Shown here in pieces: positions 17,598-26,375 of a DNA stretch of 37,340 nucleotides. Made by a program: the position numbers and the translations under genes. The stretch spans positions 1 to 37,340 of the forward strand of contig JAUVXG010000023.1 in assembly GCA_030603685.1 (NCBI GenBank), in the 5' to 3' direction. Each line of letters begins with the position of its first letter. Positions within the stretch are counted from its first letter, which is position 1. The DNA comes from Pleomorphomonas sp. (GTDB taxonomy: Bacteria; Pseudomonadota; Alphaproteobacteria; Rhizobiales; Pleomorphomonadaceae). Below the pieces are notes generated by a model that saw nothing but the letters and a program-made list of their open reading frames with translations, had not been told where the DNA came from and searched no databases.

Positions 17598-19412
17598 ATG
17601 GTCTTCTTCAAGATCAAGACGATGGAAAACCTGCTGGCCGACACCGATGCCCAGTTGCGTGCGGTGTTGACCCGTTTCTCCGACAACATCACCATCGCCC
17701 GTCGCGGTCTGACCTACGTCATCAGCGTCTCCGCCACCTCGGCCGACCCCGCCAAGGCGGCGCTGATCGCCAACACCCTCTCGTCGACCTACATCGACGC
17801 CCAGGTCGACGCCAAGATCTCCAACGCCCTCAGCGTGCGCGACGCGCTCAACCGCCGCCTCGCCCAGGCATCGACGACCATCAACCAGACCGAGAACCGC
17901 ATCGACGCCTTCGTCAACGAGAACATAGAGAAGGTCTCGAACGAAAGCACCCGCGCCGATATTTCGGCCATGCGCTCCAGCCTGGAGGCCCTCAAGGCTG
18001 AAAGCATATCGGCCCAATCGCTGCAGGCCAGCGTCGCCAGCCTCGCCGCCAACAAGGACTGGGACGGCATCGCCGCCCAATTGCGATCGGACACGGTCAG
18101 TCAGATCAAGGCCGAACGCGACAAGGTGCTGGCCGACATCGGCAATGCCGCAGCCGGCTCGACGCGGGAGAGCAATCTGCGCGCCAGCCTCGCCCGGCTC
18201 GACGAGCGTTTGGCGGATCAGGTGAATGTCGAACTCGGCACACTGTCCGATCGGGTCAAGACGGCCCAGCAGGAACAGGACCGGTTGCGGACATCCATCC
18301 GCGACACCGTCTTGTCCAGCAATCTCTCCAACGACATCATGGTCAAGATCTACGAACTCCAGCAGGAGTCATCGGTCGCCAAGACGCTTTATCAGGACCT
18401 GCTGCAGCGCCTGCGCGGGGTGGAAACGCAGGCCGACCTGCAGCTCGCCGACAGCCGCATCGTATCCTCGGCGCTCCCGCCCGACCAACCGAGCGCTCCG
18501 AAGACCAAGCTGATCCTGACTCTGGCGCTTGTCGCGGGCCTGGGCCTGGGCCTGGGGTTGGCCTTCCTCAACGAGAACTTCATCGGCGGCTTCACCTCCG
18601 ACCAGCAGTTCGAGGCGGTGCTCGGCGTGCCGGTCATCTCCTCAATTCCGCTGCTGTCGCGGGCCGGTCGCTCGATCACCGAGAGATCGCAGGTGGCCAG
18701 CGAGCTTCTCGACCATCCGCTGACCGCCTACAGCGAGTCGATCCGGCGAATCCGGCTCGGCCTTGAGAACATGTTGAGGCGCAAGTTGCAGGACAAGGCC
18801 CGCGAGGGCGGGTTGATCGTCATGGTCGGCTCGGCCATCCCGGGCGAAGGCAAGACGACCACGGCCATCGCCATCGCCCGCGCCTTCGCCATGTCCGGCA
18901 AGCGCGTCCTGCTCGTCGACTGCGACCTCCGGCGTCCATCCGTCGCGCCTTCCCTCAACCTTACGCCGGAAAACGGTCTGGCCGATTATCTGACGCTGTC
19001 GCTCGATTCCCAGTCGATCCGCCAGTTCGTCACCAAGGACAAGGTCCCGGGTCTCGACATGATCGTCGGCAAGAACACCCACAGGACCTCCACCGACAGC
19101 CTGATCGAAACGGCGCAGTTCAACCTCCTGATGGAGCTCGCCAAGGAGCGCTTCGAGATCATCGTGCTCGATACGCCGCCGATCCTGCCGGTGGTCGATG
19201 CCCAGTATCTTGCCACCCGCGCCGATATCGTCACGCTGGTCGTTCACTGGGCTTCGACCTCCCAGCGCGATGTCCGCTCGGCCATCAACGACCTCAGGAC
19301 CACCGCCGGCGAGGATTTGCCGATCGCCGCCGTGCTGTCCAAGGCCGAACTCGGCGTCGGATCCTATCGGAACAAGTACAACAGCTACTACTATTACGCG
19401 CCGGAAAGCTGA
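17598..19412 (+). CDS. ExoP-like Wzz/BY-kinase, C-terminal part with tyrosine kinase domain
   Basis: About 604 residues in the same frame as the fragment at 17256-17510; a TTG at 17595 is an alternative start and neither has a ribosome-binding site. The first ~290 residues are periplasmic coiled coil. A second membrane helix follows (LILTLALVAGLGLGLGLAFL), preceded by the Pro-rich motif SALPPDQPSAPK. The cytoplasmic BY-kinase has Walker A GEGKTTT, Walker A' LLVDCDLRRPS, Walker B IIVLDTPPILPVVDA, and a C-terminal Tyr cluster (YNSYYYYAPES) for autophosphorylation. Such proteins set chain length and drive export of exopolysaccharide. Without the first membrane helix this part alone is unlikely to insert correctly, so the gene is probably defective unless the TAG is read through. 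Confidence 0.8.
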   Translation: MVFFKIKTMENLLADTDAQLRAVLTRFSDNITIARRGLTYVISVSATSADPAKAALIANTLSSTYIDAQVDAKISNALSVRDALNRRLAQASTTINQTENRIDAFVNENIEKVSNESTRADISAMRSSLEALKAESISAQSLQASVASLAANKDWDGIAAQLRSDTVSQIKAERDKVLADIGNAAAGSTRESNLRASLARLDERLADQVNVELGTLSDRVKTAQQEQDRLRTSIRDTVLSSNLSNDIMVKIYELQQESSVAKTLYQDLLQRLRGVETQADLQLADSRIVSSALPPDQPSAPKTKLILTLALVAGLGLGLGLAFLNENFIGGFTSDQQFEAVLGVPVISSIPLLSRAGRSITERSQVASELLDHPLTAYSESIRRIRLGLENMLRRKLQDKAREGGLIVMVGSAIPGEGKTTTAIAIARAFAMSGKRVLLVDCDLRRPSVAPSLNLTPENGLADYLTLSLDSQSIRQFVTKDKVPGLDMIVGKNTHRTSTDSLIETAQFNLLMELAKERFEIIVLDTPPILPVVDAQYLATRADIVTLVVHWASTSQRDVRSAINDLRTTAGEDLPIAAVLSKAELGVGSYRNKYNSYYYYAPES

Positions 19413-19446
19413 TTGCGGCCAACCGCCGGCTTCTGTCCAAGCAATG

Positions 19447-19477
19447 GGGCAGCGGCGCCTTTGGGCGTTTGCTGCCC
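19447..19477 (+). terminator. Weak stem-loop after the ExoP-like gene
   Basis: GGGCAGC (19447-19453) pairs with GCTGCCC (19471-19477), with a small inner stem CGCC/GGCG. It is 35 bases past the stop codon. No clear T-run follows, so its terminator role is uncertain. Confidence 0.3.
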
Positions 19478-19581
19478 ATGTTTGCCGAGCAGCATTTTGA
19501 CCGCAGCGGACTCTATCCTGCGTTGACGTCCGGAACCCCCGAGACTAGAGCTTGTCATCCCCACGCTTGACGGAGCCACCC

Positions 19582-20661
19582 GTGAAGCTTCTGCTGCCAT
19601 TGATCGTCGCGTGCTCCATTGTCACGTCGCCCTTACTCGCTGACGACTCGTCGAGCGCCGGAAGCCGCCCAGTCGCCATCCGTGTAACCACCGCCGAGCT
19701 GGAACCGTATGCCGAAACGCTGATTCTGACCGGCGAGATCCGCGCACGCACATCCTCCCAGCTGTCGTTCCGCGTCTCCGGGCGGATCGCAGAACGCTTT
19801 GTCGGGGTTGGCGATCACGTCGATGCTGGAGATCTCCTCGCCCGCCTCGACCCCAGCCAGCAACAGGCCGACGTCGCCAACGCGGAGGCGGCGCTCGCTG
19901 CCGCGCAAGCCGGCGCCCGTCAGGCCACGTCGGCCTTCGAACGCCAGAAGTCGCTGCTCGACAAGGGCTTCACGACACAATCGGCATTCGATGCCGCCAT
20001 GAAGGCGGTGCGAACGACGGCAGGCACCGTCGAGTCGGCCAAGGCGGCCCTCGATATCGCCCGCGCCAATCTCGCCTATACCGAGCTGCATGCCGATACC
20101 GACGGCGTCGTCACCGCCCGAACGGCCGATGCCGGCGAGATTGCCGCCGCCGCCCGGCCGATCTTCGTGGTCGCGGCCGATGGCCCGCGCGATGCCGTGT
20201 TCGACGTTTACGAGCAACTGTTCCTGTCGATCAACGAATTGCCGGACGTCACCGTCGGCCTCATCAAGGATCCGTCCCTCACGGTGTCGGGCAAGGTGCG
20301 GGAGATTTCCCCGACCGTCGAGACACGAACAGGCACCGTGCGCGTGAAGGTCGATGTCGGCATCCCGCCGGCGGCCATGAGTCTCGGCGCCCCGGTCACC
20401 GGTCGCATCGAAGGACGCAAGACGTCCGCCGTGTTGCTGCCGGCCAGCGCTCTCGCCGAGAAAGACGGCGCCGCCGCGGTCTGGGTGGTGGCAACCGACG
20501 GCAAGACCGCCGAGCGTCGTCCAGTCGACATCCTCGCCTATACGACCAGGGACATTGTGGTCGAAACGGGGATTGCCGAAGGCGATCGCGTCGTTACCGA
20601 TGGCGCCAAACTGCTCCGACCCGGAGCGACAGTAGAGATCGTCTGGGAGGAGAAGACATGA
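19582..20661 (+). CDS. RND efflux periplasmic adaptor subunit (first of two)
   Basis: A 359-residue membrane fusion protein. GTG 19582 follows CGGAG and gives a signal peptide (VKLLLPLIVACSIVTSPLLA), so it is preferred to the TTG at 19552. Domains run in the usual mirrored order: beta-barrel, lipoyl half (GRIAERFVGVGDHVDAGDLL), a coiled-coil hairpin (residues ~85-160, Ala-rich with FERQKSLLDKGFTTQ), second lipoyl half (YTELHADTDGVVTARTADAG), beta-barrel and membrane-proximal domain (ALAEKDGAAAVWVV). It links an inner-membrane RND pump to an outer-membrane channel. Its stop overlaps the start of the second adaptor by four bases (ATGA), so the genes are translationally coupled. Confidence 0.88.
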   Translation: MKLLLPLIVACSIVTSPLLADDSSSAGSRPVAIRVTTAELEPYAETLILTGEIRARTSSQLSFRVSGRIAERFVGVGDHVDAGDLLARLDPSQQQADVANAEAALAAAQAGARQATSAFERQKSLLDKGFTTQSAFDAAMKAVRTTAGTVESAKAALDIARANLAYTELHADTDGVVTARTADAGEIAAAARPIFVVAADGPRDAVFDVYEQLFLSINELPDVTVGLIKDPSLTVSGKVREISPTVETRTGTVRVKVDVGIPPAAMSLGAPVTGRIEGRKTSAVLLPASALAEKDGAAAVWVVATDGKTAERRPVDILAYTTRDIVVETGIAEGDRVVTDGAKLLRPGATVEIVWEEKT

Positions 20662-21773
20662 CCCGCAGCTTGCTCCTCGCATTTCTGGCCGGCCTTGTGC
20701 TGGCGGCCTGTCAGGAGGAGACGGCGCCTCCACCGCCGGTGCGCCCCATCCTGTCGGCCCGGGTGGCGGTCGATGCGGCCGACCAGCAGGCCTTCGTCGG
20801 AACGGTCGAAGCGCGCGACAAGGTCGATCTGGGATTTCAGGTCCTCGGCCGGCTGCTGACGAGAACCGTCGACGTCGGCGACACGGTTCGTTCCGGCGAG
20901 GTCATCGCCACCATCGACGCCACCACGCTCGATCTCGCCGTCCGGTCTGCCGAGGCCGCGCTCGGCAACCGGCGGGCCGAACGGGAGAACGCCGCCGCGA
21001 CCGTCACCCGCGTCGAGACATTGCGCGCCAGCGGAACCGCGGCGGAAGCCAGCCTGGAAGACGCTCGCACCGCCTACGACGCCGCGGACGCCGCCGTTCG
21101 CCAGGCGGAAGCCGATCTGGCCAAGGCGCGCGACGCGCTTGGATATGCGGAACTCAGGGCCGGCTTCGACGGCATCGTCACCACAACCGGTGCCGAACCC
21201 GGCCAGACGGTGGCCGCCGGCGAGAGCGTCGTCACCATCGCCAAACCCGATCCCCGCGACGCCGTCATCGACGTGCCCGACTGGCTGGTGAGCACGCTGC
21301 CCCCGGCCGCGCCTTTCGTGGTCGCTCCCCAGATCGCCCCCGACCAGGCGATTGTGGGCCGGCTCAGGGAAATCGCACCGGACGCCGACCCCCTGACGCG
21401 CACCCGTCGCCTCAAGATCGCGTTGTCGGAACCACCCAGCCTGTTCCGTCTCGGAACCACCGTCGAGGTGCGGGCCGACCGGCAGGCAAGTCCGAACATC
21501 ACCTTGCCAGAAACGGCCATACTCACGCGAGACGGTGAGGCCTTCGTCTGGGTTGTCTCCGTCGACGAGACAAGCACCGCCCTCCGGCGCGAGGGCACTG
21601 TCGCCTTGAGGAAGGTGACCACCGCGCCAGCCGACCAAGGGCGTCTCCGCATCGTCTCCGGACTTTCCGCTGGCGAACGGGTTGCGATCGCGGGCGTTCA
21701 CAGCCTTCAGGACGACCAGAAGGTCATCGTGCCGGCGGATGGCCCAGGGGGCACCGAGGGAGACGCGCTGTGA
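20658..21773 (+). CDS. RND efflux adaptor subunit, lipoprotein (second of two)
   Basis: A 371-residue membrane fusion protein with a lipoprotein signal: MTRSLLLAFLAGLVLAAC, lipobox LAAC with Cys18, so it is anchored to the inner membrane. Lipoyl halves are seen at VLGRLLTRTVDVGDTVRSGE and YAELRAGFDGIVTTTGAEPG, with a coiled coil between them (residues ~95-160). It is only loosely similar to the first adaptor, so the pair is not a recent duplication. The start overlaps the previous stop (ATGA) and the stop overlaps the pump start (GTGA). Two adaptors before one pump is the arrangement of the Pseudomonas TriABC system, where both are needed. Confidence 0.9.
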   Translation: MTRSLLLAFLAGLVLAACQEETAPPPPVRPILSARVAVDAADQQAFVGTVEARDKVDLGFQVLGRLLTRTVDVGDTVRSGEVIATIDATTLDLAVRSAEAALGNRRAERENAAATVTRVETLRASGTAAEASLEDARTAYDAADAAVRQAEADLAKARDALGYAELRAGFDGIVTTTGAEPGQTVAAGESVVTIAKPDPRDAVIDVPDWLVSTLPPAAPFVVAPQIAPDQAIVGRLREIAPDADPLTRTRRLKIALSEPPSLFRLGTTVEVRADRQASPNITLPETAILTRDGEAFVWVVSVDETSTALRREGTVALRKVTTAPADQGRLRIVSGLSAGERVAIAGVHSLQDDQKVIVPADGPGGTEGDAL

Positions 21774-24700
21774 AGAGGTTCAATCTCTCGGACTGGTCGC
21801 TCGATCACAAGTCCCTCGTCTGGTACTTCATGATCGTCTTCACGCTGTTCGGCGTGTTCTCCTACATCAATCTCGGTCGGGAGGAGGATCCCTCCTTTAC
21901 CATCAAGACCATGGTGGTCCAGGCCTATTGGCCCGGCGCATCGGTCACGGAGATGACCCGACAGGTCACCGATCGCATCGAGAAGAAGCTGCAGGAGCTT
22001 CCCAACCTCGACTTCACCCGCAACCTGACGCGCCCAGGCGTCACCACGGTCTTCGTCAATCTGCGCAACGACACCAAGGCGTCCGATGTCGACGGGACCT
22101 GGGTCAGGGTGCGCAACCTCGTCTCCGACATTCGTGCCGAACTGCCGGATGGCGTGATCGGTCCGTTTTTCAACGACGACTTCGGCGACGTCTACGGCAA
22201 CATCTACGCACTTACGGCCGACGGCTTCACGCCGCGCCAGCTTCGCGACTATGCCGAGGATATCCGCACCCGCATCCTTTCGGTCGAGAACGTCGGCAAG
22301 GTCGTTATCGTCGGCGCCAAGGACGAGGTCATCTACCTCGAGTTCTCGCCGCGCCAGCTCGCCGCCTATGGCGTCGACGAAAAGGCGGTGATGACCACAC
22401 TGGCCGAACAGAACGCCGTCAATCCGTCCGGCACCATTGAAACGGGCTCCGAACGCGTGTCGGTGCGCGTGTCGGGCGAGTTCCGCTCGGAAAAGAGCAT
22501 CGAGTCGGTCAATCTCCGCGTCAACGGACGCTTCTTCCGCCTGTCCGACGTGGCGAAGATCACCCGCGGCTACGCCGACCCGCCAACGGAACTCTTCCGC
22601 TACAACGGCGAGCCGGCCATCGGCATCGCCATCGGCATGCGGGCTGGCGCCAACCTCCTGAAGTTCGGCGATGCTCTGCGCGCCGAAATGGCGAAAATCG
22701 AAGCCGGGCTTCCGATCGGCATCGCCGTGCACCAGGTCGCCGATCAGCCGAAGCTGGTGGAAAAGGCGGTGTCCGGCTTCACGCAGGCGCTGTTCGAGGC
22801 GGTCGCCATCGTTCTCCTGGTCAGCTTCGTCAGTCTCGGCTTGCGCGCCGGCGTGGTGGTGGCCTTGTCCATTCCACTGGTCCTCGCCATCACCTTCATG
22901 GTCATGGAGGCCTCGGCCATCTCCCTGCAACGCGTGTCGCTCGGCGCGCTGATCATCGCATTGGGCCTTCTGGTCGATGATGCCATGATTGCCGTCGAGA
23001 TGATGGTCGCGCGCCTCGAAAAGGGCGACACTCTCAGGAAGGCGGCCACCGCCGTCTACACGTCCACCGCCTTTCCTATGCTGACCGGCACGCTGGTCAC
23101 CGTGGCCGGCTTCATTCCCGTCGGCCTCAACTCGTCGATGGCCGGCGAGTTCACCTTCACCATGTTCGTCGTCATTGCCGTGTCGCTGCTGGTGTCCTGG
23201 ATCGTCGCCGTCGTGTTCACGCCGCTGATCGGCGTCACCGTGCTCCCGGCGAAACTGAAGCACCAGAAGCCCGAGAAAACCCGCTTTACCAAAGGTTTCG
23301 AGCGCCTGCTCATCCTGGGGCTCCGCAACCGCATCATCGTCATCGGCTTGACGCTCCTGGCCTTCGGCGCTTCGCTCTACGGCCTTACCCATGTCCAGCA
23401 GCAGTTTTTCCCCGACAGCGACCGCTCCGAGCTGATCGTCGATTTCACCCTGCCGCAGAACGCCGCCATCGAGGAAACCGCCCGCGTCGTCTCCCGCTTC
23501 GAGACGGACATGCTGGCCGGCAAGGACGGTGTCGATCACTGGTCGTCCTACATCGGACGCGGCGCGGTGCGCTTCCTGCTCACCTTCGACCAGGAACCGG
23601 CCGCTCCTTATTTAGGGCAGATCGTCGTCGTCACGCGCGACGAAGAAACGCGCGACCGCCTCAAGGCGGAGTTCTCCGACTATCTTCATCGCACCTTCCC
23701 GGGCGTCGACAGCTTCGTCCGTCTCCTGGAGATCGGTCCGCCCGTCGGACGGCCCGTCGCCTACCGTCTGTCAGGGCCGGACATCGAAAGCGTGCGGGAG
23801 GAATCCGGCCGCCTCGCCGCGATCGTCGCCGCCAATCCTCATGTCGACAGTGTCGTGGCGGACTGGGGCGAACCCGGTCGCGTTGTCAAGGTCGACGTCA
23901 TGCAGGACAAGGCACGACTGCTCGGCGTTTCCTCTCAAGACATCTCCAACGCGCTTTATGGCATCATCGGCGGCGCCACGGTCACCAAGATCCGCGACGA
24001 CATCTACCAGATCGACGTCATCGGACGCGCGGTGCCCGAAGAGCGCAACTCAATAGAAACACTGAAGAACCTGCAGCTCGCCACCCAGACCGGCACGAGC
24101 GTGCCGCTCGCCGCCGTCGCCAATCTCCACTACGAGCTCGAACAGCCGGTGGTGTGGAGCCGCAACCGCTTGCCGACGATCACGGTCAGGGCGGCGCGTG
24201 CCGATGCGACCCAGGCGGACACCATCGTCGATCAGCTAAGGCCCGATATCGATGCCTTCGCCGCCACCCTGCCGGCCGGCTACAAGGTGGAGACGGCCGG
24301 TTCGGCCGAGGAGTCGCAGAAGGCGATGGCGCCCATCGTCGACGTCGTGCCGCTGATGGTCTTCATCATGCTCACGGTGTTGATGATCCAGCTCCAGAGC
24401 TTCAGCCGCCTGGTGCTGGTGGTGGCGGTGGCGCCGCTGGCGCTGATCGGCGTGGTGGCAGCGCTTCTGCCGACGGGCGCGCCGCTTGGCTTCGTCGCCA
24501 TCCTCGGCGTGCTGGCGCTGATCGGCATCCTCATCCGCAACTCGGTGATCCTGGTCGACCAGATCGAGCGGTTGCGAGCCGAAGGCATGCCGGCGTGGAA
24601 CGCCGTGGTCGAGGCGAGCGGCCACCGGTTCCGGCCCATCGTGCTGACGGCCTTGGCGGCCAGTCTCGGCCTCATTCCGATCGCCAACGAGGTATTCTGG

Positions 24701-24829
24701 CAACCGATGGCCTTCGCCATGATGGGCGGCATCATCGTCGGCACGGCCCTGACGCTGATCTTCCTGCCGGCGCTCTACGTCACCTGGTTCCGGATCCATG
24801 AAGAGCCGCCAGAGGCTCTGGCGGCCTGA
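21770..24829 (+). CDS. RND efflux pump, inner-membrane permease subunit
   Basis: A 1019-residue HAE-1/AcrB-type proton antiporter. Membrane helix 1 (WYFMIVFTLFGVFSYINLG) is followed by the first large periplasmic loop, helices 2-6, a second periplasmic loop (residues ~535-850) and helices 8-12. The proton-relay pair D403-D404 lies in LGLLVDDAMIAVE (helix 4). In helix 10 the segment GILIRNSVILVDQIE has R923 where AcrB has Lys940. It starts with GTG at 21770, overlapping the adaptor stop. No outer-membrane factor gene follows, so a channel encoded elsewhere must be shared. Substrates are unknown; drugs, detergents or phenolics are usual. Confidence 0.92.
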   Translation: MKRFNLSDWSLDHKSLVWYFMIVFTLFGVFSYINLGREEDPSFTIKTMVVQAYWPGASVTEMTRQVTDRIEKKLQELPNLDFTRNLTRPGVTTVFVNLRNDTKASDVDGTWVRVRNLVSDIRAELPDGVIGPFFNDDFGDVYGNIYALTADGFTPRQLRDYAEDIRTRILSVENVGKVVIVGAKDEVIYLEFSPRQLAAYGVDEKAVMTTLAEQNAVNPSGTIETGSERVSVRVSGEFRSEKSIESVNLRVNGRFFRLSDVAKITRGYADPPTELFRYNGEPAIGIAIGMRAGANLLKFGDALRAEMAKIEAGLPIGIAVHQVADQPKLVEKAVSGFTQALFEAVAIVLLVSFVSLGLRAGVVVALSIPLVLAITFMVMEASAISLQRVSLGALIIALGLLVDDAMIAVEMMVARLEKGDTLRKAATAVYTSTAFPMLTGTLVTVAGFIPVGLNSSMAGEFTFTMFVVIAVSLLVSWIVAVVFTPLIGVTVLPAKLKHQKPEKTRFTKGFERLLILGLRNRIIVIGLTLLAFGASLYGLTHVQQQFFPDSDRSELIVDFTLPQNAAIEETARVVSRFETDMLAGKDGVDHWSSYIGRGAVRFLLTFDQEPAAPYLGQIVVVTRDEETRDRLKAEFSDYLHRTFPGVDSFVRLLEIGPPVGRPVAYRLSGPDIESVREESGRLAAIVAANPHVDSVVADWGEPGRVVKVDVMQDKARLLGVSSQDISNALYGIIGGATVTKIRDDIYQIDVIGRAVPEERNSIETLKNLQLATQTGTSVPLAAVANLHYELEQPVVWSRNRLPTITVRAARADATQADTIVDQLRPDIDAFAATLPAGYKVETAGSAEESQKAMAPIVDVVPLMVFIMLTVLMIQLQSFSRLVLVVAVAPLALIGVVAALLPTGAPLGFVAILGVLALIGILIRNSVILVDQIERLRAEGMPAWNAVVEASGHRFRPIVLTALAASLGLIPIANEVFWQPMAFAMMGGIIVGTALTLIFLPALYVTWFRIHEEPPEALAA

Positions 24830-24834
24830 CGTCA
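24805..24834. repeat. Palindromic end of two convergent genes
   Basis: GCCGCCAGAG (24805-24814) and CTCTGGCGGC (24816-24825) are perfect inverted arms around one G, inside the last codons of the RND gene. Next to them, TGACGTCA (24827-24834) contains the TGA stops of both genes, one on each strand. It may act as a shared hairpin for transcript ends, but no T-run follows. Confidence 0.45.
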
Positions 24835-25581
24835 GATCGAAAGCGTTGGTCGGAAAGCGTCGCGGATCGTCTCGATCGCCGCGATGCGTCGGATTTCCGC
24901 CTCGACGAAGGCATCATCCCTGAGGCGGGCCGGGCGCTCGATGGCGAGGCGGGCAACGATCCGGCCGGGACGGCCGGACAGGACCACGGCCTGGTCGGCC
25001 AGCCGCACCGCTTCGGACAGGTCGTGCGTCACCAGCACCACCGTCACCTCGCGCTCTTGCGCGTCGAGGCGGACGAGTTGCTGCATCTCGCGCGACAGGC
25101 CGACGTCGAGCGCCGAGAAGGCTTCGTCGAGCAGCAGCAGGTCGGGCTCGACGGCGAGTGCGCGCGCCAGCGCCACCCGCTTCTTCATTCCGCCGGACAG
25201 CTGATGCGGATAAAGGCCGGCCTCGCTGTGGCCGAGGCCCACCTTGACCAGCATCGAGCGCGCCCGCGCGAGCCGGTCGCCGCGCGTCAGCCGCTTCCCG
25301 GCGAGGCCAAAGGCGACGTTGCCGCGCGCGGTCCGCCAGGGCAGGAGGAGCGGATCCTGAAAGACGTAGGCTGGGCGCTCGAACGGCCGCTCGACATGGC
25401 CGGCGTCGGGGACGAGAAGACCGCCGAGGATGTGAAGCAGCGTCGTCTTGCCGGTCCCTGACGGACCGAGAATGGCGAGGACCTCGCCCTTCGGCACCCT
25501 TAACTCGATGTCGTCGAGCACTCTCGCGCCGGCAAAGCCGTGCCCGATGCCGGTTGCCGCGAGCGCGCCCTCCTGGCTCAT
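24832..25581 (-). CDS. ABC transporter ATP-binding protein, nitrate/sulfonate/taurine class
   Basis: A 249-residue ATPase that powers import. Walker A GPSGTGKTTLLHIL (~residue 38), Q-loop YVFQDPLLLPW, signature LSGGMKKRVALARALAVEP, Walker B LLLDEAFSALD and the switch His in VLVTHDLSEAVRLAD are all present. The pattern resembles SsuB, TauB and ThiZ proteins. The ATG at 25581 overlaps the permease stop (ATGA) and is preferred to the ATG at 25611, which would lie inside the permease gene. Last gene of the substrate-binding protein, permease, ATPase operon. Confidence 0.9.
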   Translation of the reverse strand: MSQEGALAATGIGHGFAGARVLDDIELRVPKGEVLAILGPSGTGKTTLLHILGGLLVPDAGHVERPFERPAYVFQDPLLLPWRTARGNVAFGLAGKRLTRGDRLARARSMLVKVGLGHSEAGLYPHQLSGGMKKRVALARALAVEPDLLLLDEAFSALDVGLSREMQQLVRLDAQEREVTVVLVTHDLSEAVRLADQAVVLSGRPGRIVARLAIERPARLRDDAFVEAEIRRIAAIETIRDAFRPTLSI

Positions 25582-26372
25582 GCGGCCTCTCCCGGCAAAC
25601 CGCGCCGCCACGTCTCGAAATGCCGGCGGACCGGCTCGATGACGAGGCGGTCGACAACGAGCAGCAGGACCACCACCACGATCACCCAGGCCATGGTCTT
25701 GGCGGTGTCGACCTCGGCGCGGGCCGCCGCCAGACCGTCACCGATGCCGCCGGCACCCGACAGCAGCTCGGCCATCACCGCCACCTTCCAACTCATGGCG
25801 AGCACCGTTCCGAGAGCCGGCAGCAGATAGGAGAGCACGTGCGGCAGGTAGACGTCGGCGACCATCGCCCCGAGCGGCACGCGGAAGGCGCGGGCCATGG
25901 TGCGGAGCCCACCGTCGACCGTCCGCGTACCCTGAGTCGCCGCAGCGAACACCACCGGTCCCGCGGCGACCGACACCGAGAAGGTGGCCGCAAGGCCCGA
26001 CCCGCCGAACCACAGGAGCGACAGCACCACCCAGGCGATGGCCGGCACGCCGATCAGCATGGTGGCGATCGGCTGCAGCATGGCCCGGACCGGCATTGAA
26101 CGGCCGGCGATCCCGCCCAGGAGCGTGCCGACCAGCGTGGCCCCGAGAAAACCCGAGAGAGCGTCGCGCGCCGTCGTGACGACGGCCGGCCACAGATCGC
26201 CGCTCGCAGCGATGCGCCCAAGGGCGGCCAGGGTGGAGAGAGGCGACGGCAAAACGAAGTCGCCATAGACGCGATGGCCGACCTCCCACAGCGCAACGAC
26301 GACGGCGAGCCCCAACGCTGCCCAGCGCCGTTCGCCGCCGCCGACCAGCCGGCGCCAGGGAGTGTTCGCCAT
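25578..26372 (-). CDS. ABC transporter permease, nitrate/sulfonate/taurine class
   Basis: A 264-residue inner-membrane protein with about six helices, beginning with LGLAVVVALWEVGHRVYGDF after a short basic tail. The ATPase-contact loop is seen near residue 160 as GLRTMARAFRVPLGAMVADVY, with the expected EAA-like Gly position. It starts three bases after the substrate-binding protein stop and overlaps the ATPase start by four bases, so all three are translated together. Substrate not predictable from this subunit. Confidence 0.88.
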   Translation of the reverse strand: MANTPWRRLVGGGERRWAALGLAVVVALWEVGHRVYGDFVLPSPLSTLAALGRIAASGDLWPAVVTTARDALSGFLGATLVGTLLGGIAGRSMPVRAMLQPIATMLIGVPAIAWVVLSLLWFGGSGLAATFSVSVAAGPVVFAAATQGTRTVDGGLRTMARAFRVPLGAMVADVYLPHVLSYLLPALGTVLAMSWKVAVMAELLSGAGGIGDGLAAARAEVDTAKTMAWVIVVVVLLLVVDRLVIEPVRRHFETWRRGLPGEAA

Positions 26373-26375
26373 CTT

